In this document: positions 45,821-54,150 of the stretch, piece after piece
Layout: each line of letters starts with the position of its first letter
How positions within the stretch are numbered: position 1 is the stretch's first letter
Assembly (NCBI RefSeq): GCF_000960975.1
Contig: NZ_CP010803.1
Location: 1,154,001-1,218,000, forward strand
Reading direction: 5' to 3'
Origin: Martelella endophytica
Lineage (GTDB): Bacteria > Pseudomonadota > Alphaproteobacteria > Rhizobiales > Rhizobiaceae
Length of the DNA: 64,000 nucleotides
Position numbers and translations under genes: made by a program
Notes under the pieces: model-generated
The model's input: the letters and a program-made list of their open reading frames with translations, nothing else
What the model was told of the DNA's origin: nothing
The model's database searches: none

Positions 45821-46534
45821 ATGATGAAGCTGATCATATGTGCCGCATTGTTGGTCGTTGCCGGCGCGCCTTGTTGGGCGCAGCAGGCCACGCGGATTTC
45901 CTTTGTTCCGGGCGCCTCCGAGGCGAAGGTCGAAGGCAAGGTTACCGGCCATGACCACAGGGACTATATCGTTGAGGCTCAAGGCGGGCAGGCGATGGTC
46001 GTCACTCTCACCGTGACCGGCACCAACGGCAACGGTACCGCCTATTTCAACATCCTTCCCGCCGGGCAGGACTATGGCGGACCCTATGTCGGCAGCACGG
46101 ATGATGACCGAGAGGCCGATATCACCGTCCCAAGCGATGGCGATTGGACGATCCGCGTCTATCTGATGGGCAATGACCGCGATGCGGGCAAGACCGTCGA
46201 TTTCCGGCTCCATGTCGGGCTGTCTGAGGAAAATCAGTCGCCGATGGTTGCAGACGAGGATTTTTTCATCGTCAACCTGTCTTCCCCGAGTGGCGTGCTG
46301 AATATTCGGGCAATGCCCGGTGTCGATGGAAAGCAGATCGGAACGGTCAAGAACGGATCCGTTCTGCAGAATGTCGGAGGATGCGTGATCCAAGGCGGTG
46401 AACAGTGGTGTGCTGTCAGATCGATCGCGGATGATGCTCGCGGCTGGGTTGCCGGCCGATTTTTGCGGGTCCCTGCGCCGGAAGACGGTCAGCCGGCGCG
46501 CGACGGCGTTGAGGAGACGTCGCCCGAAAATTGA
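45821..46534 (+). CDS. Exported SH3-domain protein
   Basis: A 237-residue protein with a signal peptide (MMKLIICAALLVVAGAPCWAQ, cleavage near residue 20-21). The middle (about 25-130) is rich in beta-strand-like stretches and resembles inhibitor/PPC-type beta domains. A bacterial SH3-like domain follows at about 145-215 (LNIRAMPGVDGKQIGTVKNGSVLQNVGGC...WCAVRS...GWVAGRFL). A cysteine pair in the SH3 part could form a disulfide, fitting a periplasmic location. AGGAGG lies eight bases before the ATG. It stands alone after the xyl terminator. Function unknown; SH3b domains often bind peptidoglycan or peptides. Confidence 0.8.
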   Translation: MMKLIICAALLVVAGAPCWAQQATRISFVPGASEAKVEGKVTGHDHRDYIVEAQGGQAMVVTLTVTGTNGNGTAYFNILPAGQDYGGPYVGSTDDDREADITVPSDGDWTIRVYLMGNDRDAGKTVDFRLHVGLSEENQSPMVADEDFFIVNLSSPSGVLNIRAMPGVDGKQIGTVKNGSVLQNVGGCVIQGGEQWCAVRSIADDARGWVAGRFLRVPAPEDGQPARDGVEETSPEN

Positions 46535-46547
46535 GCCTGCGTGCGAT

Positions 46548-46572
46548 GCCGGGGCACGCAAGCGCCCCCGGC
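46548..46572 (+). terminator. Hairpin between convergent genes, similar to the xyl terminator
   Basis: GCCGGGGC-ACGCAAGC-GCCCCCGGC forms a stem with one bulged base. The arm and loop are the same as in the terminator at 45717-45751, so the two are probably copies. It is followed by CCGTCTCTT, a weaker T-run. Confidence 0.5.
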
Positions 46573-46582
46573 CCGTCTCTTG

Positions 46583-47230
46583 CTAAGCCTTCGCCGGTGG
46601 CGACGTGCCCGTGGCCCGGGCAAGCCAGAACTCCCGCTGCCCGGCATCGAAAGTCGGGACGATCGTGATCCTGGTGCCGTCGCTGATGCGGCGGCGGAGG
46701 CGGTCGGCGCGCGCCGGTTCTGCCCGGAGCACGCCATTTTCCCAAAGCGCCTTCAGCTGCGACCGGGAGATGTCGAGCGCGGATGCGAGCAGACGGTCGA
46801 GCCGCTGGCTCACCGGCAGAGGAGCCGACAGAAGGATCTCCACGCGGGTGAAGGCTGGCGCCTCCGACAGCACCGTGCGCTCGATGTCGATTTCGTCGGA
46901 TTCGTCGATGCGCCGAGTTTTTCGCTGCAGCGCTGCGAGGTTGAACGCCTCGGCCCGCACCCATTCCGGGTCGTTGGCGCGGAGCGCCTCGAGCACGGCG
47001 GGGCTGATGTCGCGAACATTCTGCCGTTCGAAGATCGGCCGGTTCCACGTCCTGTCGCACACCGTGCATTTGTAGATCAGCCAGGCGTCGAGCCGGCGGC
47101 CGTTGGCGTTGAGGCGAACCTTGCCGCTTGAGCGGAAGGGGCGGGGCTCCCCGCAGCCGCCGCAGATGATCCAGGGTTGCGGTTCGGTGCGGGGCGTTAT
47201 GGTCCATCGGACCTGAAGTAAGTTGCACAT
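46583..47230 (-). CDS. DUF1062 protein: zinc ribbon plus S4-like domain
   Basis: A 215-residue protein of the DUF1062 type. Four cysteines (C23-x-x-C26 and C55-x-x-C58) form a zinc-ribbon pattern in the N-terminal third. The C-terminal part (about 145-200: RLDRLLASALDISRSQLKALWENG...LRRRISDGTRITI) looks like an S4-type RNA-binding fold. The combination suggests an RNA- or ribosome-associated regulator, but no function is established. The start at 47230 gives the expected N-terminus; a stem-loop ends only five bases before it. No operon partner is seen. Confidence 0.75.
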   Translation of the reverse strand: MCNLLQVRWTITPRTEPQPWIICGGCGEPRPFRSSGKVRLNANGRRLDAWLIYKCTVCDRTWNRPIFERQNVRDISPAVLEALRANDPEWVRAEAFNLAALQRKTRRIDESDEIDIERTVLSEAPAFTRVEILLSAPLPVSQRLDRLLASALDISRSQLKALWENGVLRAEPARADRLRRRISDGTRITIVPTFDAGQREFWLARATGTSPPAKA

Positions 47231-47627
47231 TTCGTCTTGGTCTTCCGTTCGGAAGTCCACCAAGAGGGTGCAGGAGAAAACCCTTCGCGGGCGCGGCATG
47301 GCGATGTCAGGGGTGGCTGAAGAGCGCAGGGCAGCGGACTGCCTTTGGCACAGGGGAACAATGCCAGACCGGTCTCTTGCCGCCACCCGATGGACACAGA
47401 TACACACCGGCAGCCTGTGGCCGCCCAGCAGTACGGGTGAAACTGGGTCGAGACCGGGATTACTTAGGCAAAGTTGACCTCTATGCGCCAATGCTCTTCG
47501 GCGGCGTATCTAGCAGATGCGCCGAGCGGCAGCGAGTCCGATCGTGCAAGCGATGGTAGAATCGGCGGAGCTGCGACTATTATGCAACGAGACAGAAATC
47601 TGCGTCGTGCCGGGTTTCAGGCTTCGA
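47231..47627. other. 397-base gap without a gene
   Basis: Upstream of the DUF1062 gene and downstream of the SDR at 47628. The only clear structure is the stem-loop at 47236-47264. Open frames here are short and lack ribosome sites or family similarity. It should contain the DUF1062 promoter, but no convincing -35/-10 pair stands out. Confidence 0.6.
47236..47264 (-). promoter_or_regulatory. Leader stem-loop just upstream of the DUF1062 start codon
   Basis: On the minus strand, CTTGGT and ACCAAG form an outer stem and CTTCCG-AA-CGGAAG an inner stem, interrupted by a three-base bulge: 12 pairs in all, ending five bases before the ATG. The purine-rich GGAAG that could serve as ribosome site is inside the stem, so the structure may control translation. 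Confidence 0.5.
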
Positions 47628-48455
47628 TCAGTCAAGGCCGGTGATGCGTAACGCCCTGCCGTCATCCGCGATGATGGCATCGATCTCCCTCTCCAGCGCG
47701 TCGCGATCTTCCGGCCCGCGCAGCATGCGTCCGGCGAGCCTGTCGAACCGTCCGCGGGCGATATCGGCAATCAGGGCCGCAGCTTTCGAGGGGGGAACGT
47801 TGATCTTGTCTTCGAAGAGCTGCTGGATACCGGGGAGAAAGGTGCGGCCGGCCTCGGTGTCGAGCTGCATCTCGGTCATCGCCGTGCGCACCAGACCCGG
47901 ATCGACGGCAAAGGCCAGCACTCCGCCGGGTACGGTCGTGTCGTTCAGGCACTCGGTGAAGCGCATGATGCCGGCCTTGCTTGCGGCATAGCCGGAGCCA
48001 TGCGGAAAGCTTGTTCCGGTTCCGCCGCCGACAAGATTGACAATGCGCCCGCGTCCCCGTTCCAGCATTGCCGGCGCGACCACCCGGCAGGTGTGGAAAC
48101 AACCGCGCAGGTTGATCTCGACATCGCCCCACCATTCGTCGGGATCGCATTCCCAGATCGGGCCGAAGGCGCGGAACGAGCCGTGATTGTTGATCATGCA
48201 GTCGATCGGACCGAGCTCCGAGACGATTGCCGCAAATCCTGCCTCGACGGCGCTGCGATCGACGAGATCGACCGGATAGGCTCTCGCCTTTCCGCCCTCG
48301 CCCTCGATCAGTGCCACGGTCTCCTCGATCTGTGGAGCGCTGCGGGCCAAGACTGCGACGGTCGCGCCGGCGCGGGCCTGGTGCAATGCGATCTCGCGGC
48401 CGATGCCGCGTCCGCCACCGGTGACTACGGCAAGTGTTCCCTGAAGATCAGCCAT
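47628..48455 (-). CDS. Short-chain dehydrogenase with atypical active site
   Basis: A 275-residue SDR with TGGGRGIG (12-19), Y156 and K160 in GYAASK. Two positions deviate: the NAG motif reads N-N-H-G (89-92), and the residue 13 before the tyrosine, where the catalytic serine normally sits, is glycine (G143 in N-L-V-G-G-G-T). Either a nearby Ser/Thr takes over or the enzyme is altered. It is 113 bases downstream-of-start from the gbcB stop and on the same strand, so it may be the distal gene of the betaine-oxygenase unit in reverse order: gbcA, gbcB, SDR. Confidence 0.8.
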   Translation of the reverse strand: MADLQGTLAVVTGGGRGIGREIALHQARAGATVAVLARSAPQIEETVALIEGEGGKARAYPVDLVDRSAVEAGFAAIVSELGPIDCMINNHGSFRAFGPIWECDPDEWWGDVEINLRGCFHTCRVVAPAMLERGRGRIVNLVGGGTGTSFPHGSGYAASKAGIMRFTECLNDTTVPGGVLAFAVDPGLVRTAMTEMQLDTEAGRTFLPGIQQLFEDKINVPPSKAAALIADIARGRFDRLAGRMLRGPEDRDALEREIDAIIADDGRALRITGLD

Positions 48456-48567
48456 CGTTTCCTCCCTCGACTGGCAGAACCGCCTCTGTCAAAGCCTCAG
48501 AAAAGCGCGGCGGTTTCAGAATGTGAGGGGCGCAAGTCTGACCGAGCGGTGAGAGTGGCGCAAGGCC

Positions 48568-49653
48568 TCACGCCTCCACCTCGACATCCGTCAGCGGGCG
48601 GGAGCAGCAGGCGAGGATGTAGCCTTCCTCGATCTCGTCGTCGAGAATGCCGCCATTGTGCTGCATGTCGACCTTGCCGGACTTGCACATGGTGCGGCAG
48701 GTGCCGCAGATGCCGCTCTCGCAGGCGGCGGGAATGCGCACGCCGTGCTTTCTGGCGGTCTGCAGGATGGTGAAGCCGGGCTCGGCCTCGACCCGCTTGC
48801 CGCTGTCGGCGAACTCGATGACGAGGCGCTTGTCCTCGTCGGGGCTTTCGCCCACGACCACCGTCGGCGGTGGTGCCTCGGGCTTGAAGGTTTCCTGGAA
48901 GTAGTTGTTCGCCATGTCGAAATTCGAGCTTTCGAGCGAATCCCGAACCGTCGCCATGAACGGGTCCGGCCCGCAGCAGAACACCCGGCGCTCGAGGAAA
49001 TCCGGCACCAGAAGGGCGATCTTGGCGCGGTCGATGAACCCCCTCAGGCCCGACCAGAGCTGGGTGCGTTCCAGCTCGGTGACGATGAAGCCGAGGTTGA
49101 AGAACGGCATGTAGCGCGCCTTGTACTCCAGCTCCCAGCGGAAGATGATGTCGCTCGGCGAGCGGGCGCAGTGGATGAAGGCGATGTCGGTATCGGGATT
49201 GCGATCGCCGAGATCGCGCGTCATCGACATCATCGGCGTGATGCCGGAGCCCGCCGAGATGAACAGGTATTTCTCCGCCGGATGCCGCACATAGGAAAAG
49301 TCGCCGAGCGGACCGATCGCCTTCAGCTTCATGCCGGGATGCAGGTTCTCGAACATCCAGCGCGTACCGATACTGTCCTTCTGCGCCTTCACGGTGACGG
49401 CGATGGTGAACGGCCGGGTCGGGCTCGAGGAGATGGTGTAGGTCCTGAGGATCGGTTCGGGCCCGACCGGCAGCTCCAGCGTGATGTACTGGCCCGGCAG
49501 ATAGCGGAACCAGATGTTTTCCTCCTCGGCGCGGAAGGAGAAGGTCATCACGTCCGGCGCTTCCGGCGTCCAGGCCACGCATTCGAGCATATGCTCGCGG
49601 CCATTCCACGGCACCATCTCGTCGATATGTCTGAATGGCTGCGCTTTTCTCAT
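48568..49653 (-). CDS. gbcB: Glycine betaine-type monooxygenase reductase subunit (ferredoxin-NAD(P)H reductase)
   Basis: A 361-residue electron-transfer protein: N-terminal FAD domain (RTYTISS flavin motif), NAD domain (SAGSGITPMMSM), and a C-terminal plant-type 2Fe-2S ferredoxin domain with C-x4-C-x2-C (CESGICGTC) and a last cysteine in ACCSRP. It passes electrons from NADH to the Rieske oxygenase encoded directly upstream, as GbcB does for GbcA. The start at 49653 lies one base after the gbcA stop. Confidence 0.85.
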   Translation of the reverse strand: MRKAQPFRHIDEMVPWNGREHMLECVAWTPEAPDVMTFSFRAEEENIWFRYLPGQYITLELPVGPEPILRTYTISSSPTRPFTIAVTVKAQKDSIGTRWMFENLHPGMKLKAIGPLGDFSYVRHPAEKYLFISAGSGITPMMSMTRDLGDRNPDTDIAFIHCARSPSDIIFRWELEYKARYMPFFNLGFIVTELERTQLWSGLRGFIDRAKIALLVPDFLERRVFCCGPDPFMATVRDSLESSNFDMANNYFQETFKPEAPPPTVVVGESPDEDKRLVIEFADSGKRVEAEPGFTILQTARKHGVRIPAACESGICGTCRTMCKSGKVDMQHNGGILDDEIEEGYILACCSRPLTDVEVEA

Positions 49654-49654
49654 G

Positions 49655-50899
49655 TCAGGCGACGATCGCGAGCGGTTTTCCGGCGTCCGACAGGCGCTCG
49701 ATGGAGGTGTTGGCATACCATTCGACGAATTGCATCACGCCGCCCTCGTCCTCTTCGCAATAGGGGCCGGGTTCATAGGCCGGCGAGCGGATGCCGCGGG
49801 CGTTTTCCTCGACGATCTGGCGGTCCTGGTCGTTGGTAAACGTCCAGACATGGGTCAGCTCCTCCAGGTCGTAATCGATGCCCTCGACCGCATCCTTCGG
49901 CACCATCCATGTCGTGGTCACCTCGGTTTCCTCCGGCCCGAGCGGCAGCACGCGGAAGGAAATCGCGTGGTCGCCGAGGAAGTGGTTCCAGGTGGTCGGA
50001 TAGTGAAACAGCAGCAGCGCGCCGATGCCGGCGGCGGCCGTGTTCGGCCCCATCGGCTTGTTGACGGCGCGCCGGCCGCTCATCGTGTAGCTCTCCGCAC
50101 CCGGGATCAGCGGCATGCGGGTGATGCGGAACTGGCCGTCGGGGTTCAGGAAGAACCGCGCCTTCAGCCCGGCCGCCTCGCAATGCGCCCAGTGCGCCTG
50201 GATCTCCGGATCGTCCATCATGCCTTGAACGCCGGTCACGGAGGCGGCTTCCGGGTAGGTCAGGCAGAGCTCGGGATGGTTTGCCGCGCAGTGATAGCAT
50301 TCGCGGTTGTTTTCCCAGACAAGCTTCCAGTTGCCCTTCTCCACGATCGAGGATTTGAAGGCGACCTTGGTTTCGCGGATGTTGTGCGGCGCGAGATAGG
50401 GCGCGACGGTTTCCCTCAGCGGGCCGATATCGGGCGCAACATCTGCGAGGCAGATGAAGATATAGCCCTCGATGCTCTCGCAATGCACCGGCTTCAGTCC
50501 GAACTGCGCCTTGTCGAAGTCCTCGCCCATGTGGCGGACATATTGCAGCGTGCCGTCGAGATCGTAAGTCCACTGGTGATAGGGGCAGACGAGCTTGGCG
50601 GTCGTGCCCTTGTCGGAGGTGCAGACGCGCGAGCCGCGATGGCGACAGGAATTGTGCAGCGCACGAATTTCCTTGTCGCGGCCGCGGGTGATGATCACCG
50701 AATAATCGCCGACCTGGATGGTCAGATAGTTACCCGGCCGCGGGATCTCGCAGTCATGGGCAACGAACAGCCAGTCGCGATAGTAGAAGTTTTCCATGTC
50801 GACCCGGAAATAATCGGGGTCGGTATAAAACGGGCGGGCAAGCGTGAAGCCGTCGCGGCGGTTCTTCAGCTCGTCCAGCATTTTCTGGCGTATCGTCAT
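49655..50899 (-). CDS. gbcA: Glycine betaine-type Rieske monooxygenase, oxygenase subunit
   Basis: A 414-residue Rieske non-haem iron oxygenase. The Rieske cluster ligands are C85, H87, C105 and H108 (CRH...CPYH), followed by the catalytic iron site NNRECYHCAANH. The sequence is of the GbcA type, which removes a methyl group from glycine betaine to give dimethylglycine and formaldehyde; related stachydrine or carnitine demethylases are possible. GGAGG lies six bases before the ATG. With the choline transporter at the left edge, it hints that the strain uses betaines as carbon and nitrogen sources. Confidence 0.85.
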   Translation of the reverse strand: MTIRQKMLDELKNRRDGFTLARPFYTDPDYFRVDMENFYYRDWLFVAHDCEIPRPGNYLTIQVGDYSVIITRGRDKEIRALHNSCRHRGSRVCTSDKGTTAKLVCPYHQWTYDLDGTLQYVRHMGEDFDKAQFGLKPVHCESIEGYIFICLADVAPDIGPLRETVAPYLAPHNIRETKVAFKSSIVEKGNWKLVWENNRECYHCAANHPELCLTYPEAASVTGVQGMMDDPEIQAHWAHCEAAGLKARFFLNPDGQFRITRMPLIPGAESYTMSGRRAVNKPMGPNTAAAGIGALLLFHYPTTWNHFLGDHAISFRVLPLGPEETEVTTTWMVPKDAVEGIDYDLEELTHVWTFTNDQDRQIVEENARGIRSPAYEPGPYCEEDEGGVMQFVEWYANTSIERLSDAGKPLAIVA

Positions 50900-51033
50900 G
50901 GCGGCCTCCGGGGCGAAGACGGGCAATAATCTCCATTTAATCACCGGGGCCTTCACCCCTGCATTCCAATCACGACATCACTTTCGGAAATGACGACACC
51001 TTGTCGCAGCCGAGGCAGGTCGGACAACGGTCA

Positions 51034-51073
51034 TTGCAATGCAACCGATTGTTGATAGTATGAAGTGCATACT
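51034..51073. promoter_or_regulatory. Palindromes upstream of the pectate lyase gene
   Basis: TTGCA-A-TGCAA (51034-51044) and AGTATG-AAGTG-CATACT (51057-51073) are two perfect small palindromes centred about 26 bases apart, 50-90 bases before the lyase start and in the gap shared with gbcA. They are candidate operators for pectin-responsive control. Confidence 0.4.
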
Positions 51074-51124
51074 TGCATATCAGTTTCGAAAATGACCATC
51101 GCGAAGCTCTGGGAGGACGACTGC

Positions 51125-52708
51125 ATGGACAAACGAACCAAATCTTTCCGCCATATATTTGCGGGCGCAACGGCGCTTGCGCTTCTGGCCGCCGCAGTAC
51201 CGGTCATGGCCCAGGGCGTCAGCGCGCCGGATAATTCCGTCTTCAGCATCGAAGGTTACGCCGCCGTGGCCGCAGTCACCGGCGGCGGTGTCTATCCGGA
51301 AGACGACCCGCGTTACGTCAAGGTCTCGACGGCCGAAGAATTCCTGGCGGCCCTTGCCAGCATATCGGCTACCGACAACGAACCCTACCGCGTCATCGAG
51401 ATCACGCAGGATCTCGATCTCGGCTACAACGCCGCCGGCGGCGACGCGACGGCGGAAAAATACCCGTTCTTCAAGGCGCACAATCCGGCCCTTGCCAATC
51501 CGCTGCTGATGAAAACCGGCGTTTCGAAGATCAACATCACCGGCTTCGGCGGTCTGACGATCTATTCGAAGACCGGCGTCCGCATTCTCCATGCCGGCTT
51601 CAACATCGACGACGGCAACAATCTCGTCATTCGCAACCTCAAGTTCGACGAGTTCTGGGAGTGGGACGAGAAGACCAAGGGCGACTATGACGAAAACGAC
51701 TGGGATTACATCACCATCGGCAATTCGAAGGATACCTCTGTTGGAGGTGTCTGGATCGATCACTGCACCTTCTACAAGGCCTATGACGGCATCGTCGACA
51801 TCAAGCGCGGCGCCTCAAACCCGGCAGATACCGGTGCCGATACCCAGAAGGCCAACGGCATCACCATTTCCTGGACCGAAATCCTGCCCGGCAGCGGCAA
51901 TCCGGATTTCATGAAGGACCAGTTCGACTATCTGGAGGAAAAGCGGGCGGACTTTCCGTTCTATGACTTCCTGCGCTCCTTCATGACGGAAGAACAGATC
52001 ATGGAAGTCGAAACGCCGGTCAAGAAGGGCCATCTGATCGGCTCGTCGAGCAAGAAGGAAAAGCCCGGTTTCGTCGTGACCCTCGCCCACAATCACTACA
52101 AGGACCTGCAGGACCGCATGCCGCGCCTGAGGACCGGCGATGTTCAGGTTTATAACCTCTACGCCGATGTCTCGGATGTGCGCGAAACCATGGTCTGGTT
52201 CGACAAGCTGATGGCCGACAATCCCGACAAGGCGGCGCAGCTTTCCGGCGATCCCTACAAGCTGAAGCTCTACACCAACGGCTCGATCTCGACCGAGGGC
52301 GGCGCGGTGATGGTGCGCAACAGCGTCTATGAGGGCGTCCAGTGGCCGCTGAAGAACAACCAGTCGGACCCGGACGATCCGAGCTTCACCGGCGCGATCC
52401 AGGCATTTGAAACGCGCATGGCGCTGCTTGCGGAGGCGGATGCCGACATCATCCCCGATCCGCAGGGCACCTATGAAAGCGACAACGGCACCGCATGGAT
52501 ATGGTGGCAGGGCGATAGCGGCCTCTCCGGCACGCCGCTCGGGCCGAAGGATGCGCCGCCGATCGACTTTGCCTGGAACAATGGCGAACCGCCGGAACCG
52601 GCCAACATGGTCGGCACCGACGAAGTGAAGGACCTCGTCACCACCTATGCGGGGGCCGGCAAGATCGCGTTGACCTCCGACCAGTGGATGAGCGTCGATA
52701 TCAGGTAA
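51125..52708 (+). CDS. Secreted pectate lyase, PL1 family
   Basis: A 527-residue enzyme with a signal peptide (cleavage after A29). It cleaves polygalacturonate by beta-elimination with calcium. The PL1 signature VWIDH lies at 209-213, followed by D-G-I-V-D-I-K-R-G-A-S-N for calcium binding, and R331-x-P-x-x-R336 carries the catalytic arginine. It is longer than enterobacterial PelC (about 350 residues) because of inserts after the IDH motif and a C-terminal extension. GGGAGGAC lies upstream of the ATG. Such enzymes are uncommon in rhizobia and fit plant association. Confidence 0.85.
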   Translation: MDKRTKSFRHIFAGATALALLAAAVPVMAQGVSAPDNSVFSIEGYAAVAAVTGGGVYPEDDPRYVKVSTAEEFLAALASISATDNEPYRVIEITQDLDLGYNAAGGDATAEKYPFFKAHNPALANPLLMKTGVSKINITGFGGLTIYSKTGVRILHAGFNIDDGNNLVIRNLKFDEFWEWDEKTKGDYDENDWDYITIGNSKDTSVGGVWIDHCTFYKAYDGIVDIKRGASNPADTGADTQKANGITISWTEILPGSGNPDFMKDQFDYLEEKRADFPFYDFLRSFMTEEQIMEVETPVKKGHLIGSSSKKEKPGFVVTLAHNHYKDLQDRMPRLRTGDVQVYNLYADVSDVRETMVWFDKLMADNPDKAAQLSGDPYKLKLYTNGSISTEGGAVMVRNSVYEGVQWPLKNNQSDPDDPSFTGAIQAFETRMALLAEADADIIPDPQGTYESDNGTAWIWWQGDSGLSGTPLGPKDAPPIDFAWNNGEPPEPANMVGTDEVKDLVTTYAGAGKIALTSDQWMSVDIR

Positions 52709-52712
52709 CCGG

Positions 52713-53096
52713 TCAACCTTGTGGCGGCGCGGCCAGCGCCGTCACCTCGATTTCGATCCTGTATTTCGGGTCGATCAGGCCGCATTCCAGCATGGTCGCC
52801 ACCGGCGGGTCATCGCCGAAGGTTTCGGCAAGGACCGGCCAGCAGGTGGGGAAATCTTGCGCATCCGGGAGATAGTAGGTGACCCGCACGACTTCGGCGA
52901 AACCGACGCCGGCCTCGGCGAGTGCCTTTCCGATGGCTTCCAGCGCCGAACGGCACTGGCCGGCGACATCGTCGGGAATGACGGCGCCCTGTGCGGTCGT
53001 TCCTGCCACATGGACAAAACCGCCGGCGACCACCGCGCGGCAATAGCCGATCTTCTTTTCGTAGATACCGCCCGAGCTGATCCGCCTGATCGCCAT
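52713..53096 (-). CDS. RidA/YjgF/YER057c/UK114-family protein
   Basis: A 127-residue RidA-superfamily protein, convergent with the pectate lyase gene (four bases apart). The IEIEVTALA C-terminal block and the AGFVHVAGTTAQG block match the family; R115 or the nearby arginine (Y-R-I-E-I-E) is in the place that binds the imine or enamine substrate in active RidA proteins. The start at 53096 has AAAGGAT upstream. It is divergent from the Sua5 gene. Subgroup and substrate are open. Confidence 0.83.
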   Translation of the reverse strand: MAIRRISSGGIYEKKIGYCRAVVAGGFVHVAGTTAQGAVIPDDVAGQCRSALEAIGKALAEAGVGFAEVVRVTYYLPDAQDFPTCWPVLAETFGDDPPVATMLECGLIDPKYRIEIEVTALAAPPQG

Positions 53097-53163
53097 GAGA
53101 AAATCCTTTGTTCGCGGGCCCCGTTGTTCTAAACGATTATCGTTCAGGCAAAACGGGAAGACC

Positions 53164-54132
53164 ATGGCGAACATCATCGAAATCGGTCGCGAGGCGGAAG
53201 CGCTCAGCGAGGGCCGGGCGCTCATTCTCGGCGGCGAACTGGTCGCGATACCGACGGAAACCGTCTACGGCCTCGCCGCCGACGCGACCCAGCCCGCGGC
53301 GATTGCCAAGATCTACGCCGCCAAGGGCCGCCCCGCCTTCAATCCGCTGATCTGCCACATGTCCGACCTCGCAATGGCCGAGCGCTATGCGATCTTCGAT
53401 CCGCTCGCCCGCCAGCTCGCCGAGGCTTTCTGGCCCGGCCCGCTGACGCTGGTGCTGCCATTGTTCGAAGGCTCCGGCATCGCCTCGGCCGCCACCGCCG
53501 GCCTGCCGACCGTTGGCGTGCGCGTGCCGCGCGGCTTTGCCGGCAAGCTAATTGCCGAGGCCGACCGGCCGCTTGCCGCGCCGAGCGCCAACACGTCCGG
53601 CCGCATCAGCCCGACGACGGCTCTCCATGTCGAAACCGACCTCGGCGACAAGGTCGGCCTGATCCTCGATGGCGGCCCGTCGCTGGTCGGTGTGGAATCG
53701 ACGATCCTGAAGGTTGCCGATGGCGTTTTGACATTGTTGCGGCCCGGCGGCATTTCGGCCGAGGCCGTCGAGCGGTTGACCGGCATCATGCCGGAGAGGC
53801 CCTTCGGTTTCACCACTATTGAAGCGCCGGGCATGATGGCGTCGCATTATGCGCCGAAGGCGAGCGTGCGTCTCAACGTCACCCACGTCGAACCGGGCGA
53901 GGCGCTGGTCCTGTTCGGCGATGCCGCCGTCGATAACGGCGATGTGGCCCGCGTCACCTTCCAGCTCAGCGAGAGCGGCGACCTCGCGGAGGCGGCAAGC
54001 CGTCTTTACGATGTGATGATCGCGGCCGATGCCAGCGGCGCCGAAGCGATCGCCTTCACGCCCATTCCCGGCGACGATCTCGGCGAGGCCATCAACGATC
54101 GTCTGACCCGCGCCGCCGCCCCGCGCGGCTGA
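53164..54132 (+). CDS. L-threonylcarbamoyladenylate synthase (Sua5 type)
   Basis: Makes threonylcarbamoyl-AMP from threonine, bicarbonate and ATP for the t6A modification of tRNAs reading ANN codons. The 322 residues comprise the YrdC domain (PTETVYGLAADA near 31-42, KIYAAKGRP, PSANTSGRISPT) and a C-terminal Sua5 domain (APGMMASHYAPKASV onward), which YrdC alone lacks. GGGAAG lies just upstream of the ATG at 53164. It precedes the FAD oxidoreductase by 18 bases. Confidence 0.9.
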   Translation: MANIIEIGREAEALSEGRALILGGELVAIPTETVYGLAADATQPAAIAKIYAAKGRPAFNPLICHMSDLAMAERYAIFDPLARQLAEAFWPGPLTLVLPLFEGSGIASAATAGLPTVGVRVPRGFAGKLIAEADRPLAAPSANTSGRISPTTALHVETDLGDKVGLILDGGPSLVGVESTILKVADGVLTLLRPGGISAEAVERLTGIMPERPFGFTTIEAPGMMASHYAPKASVRLNVTHVEPGEALVLFGDAAVDNGDVARVTFQLSESGDLAEAASRLYDVMIAADASGAEAIAFTPIPGDDLGEAINDRLTRAAAPRG

Positions 54133-54150
54133 CCCCGGAGAGAATTGACC

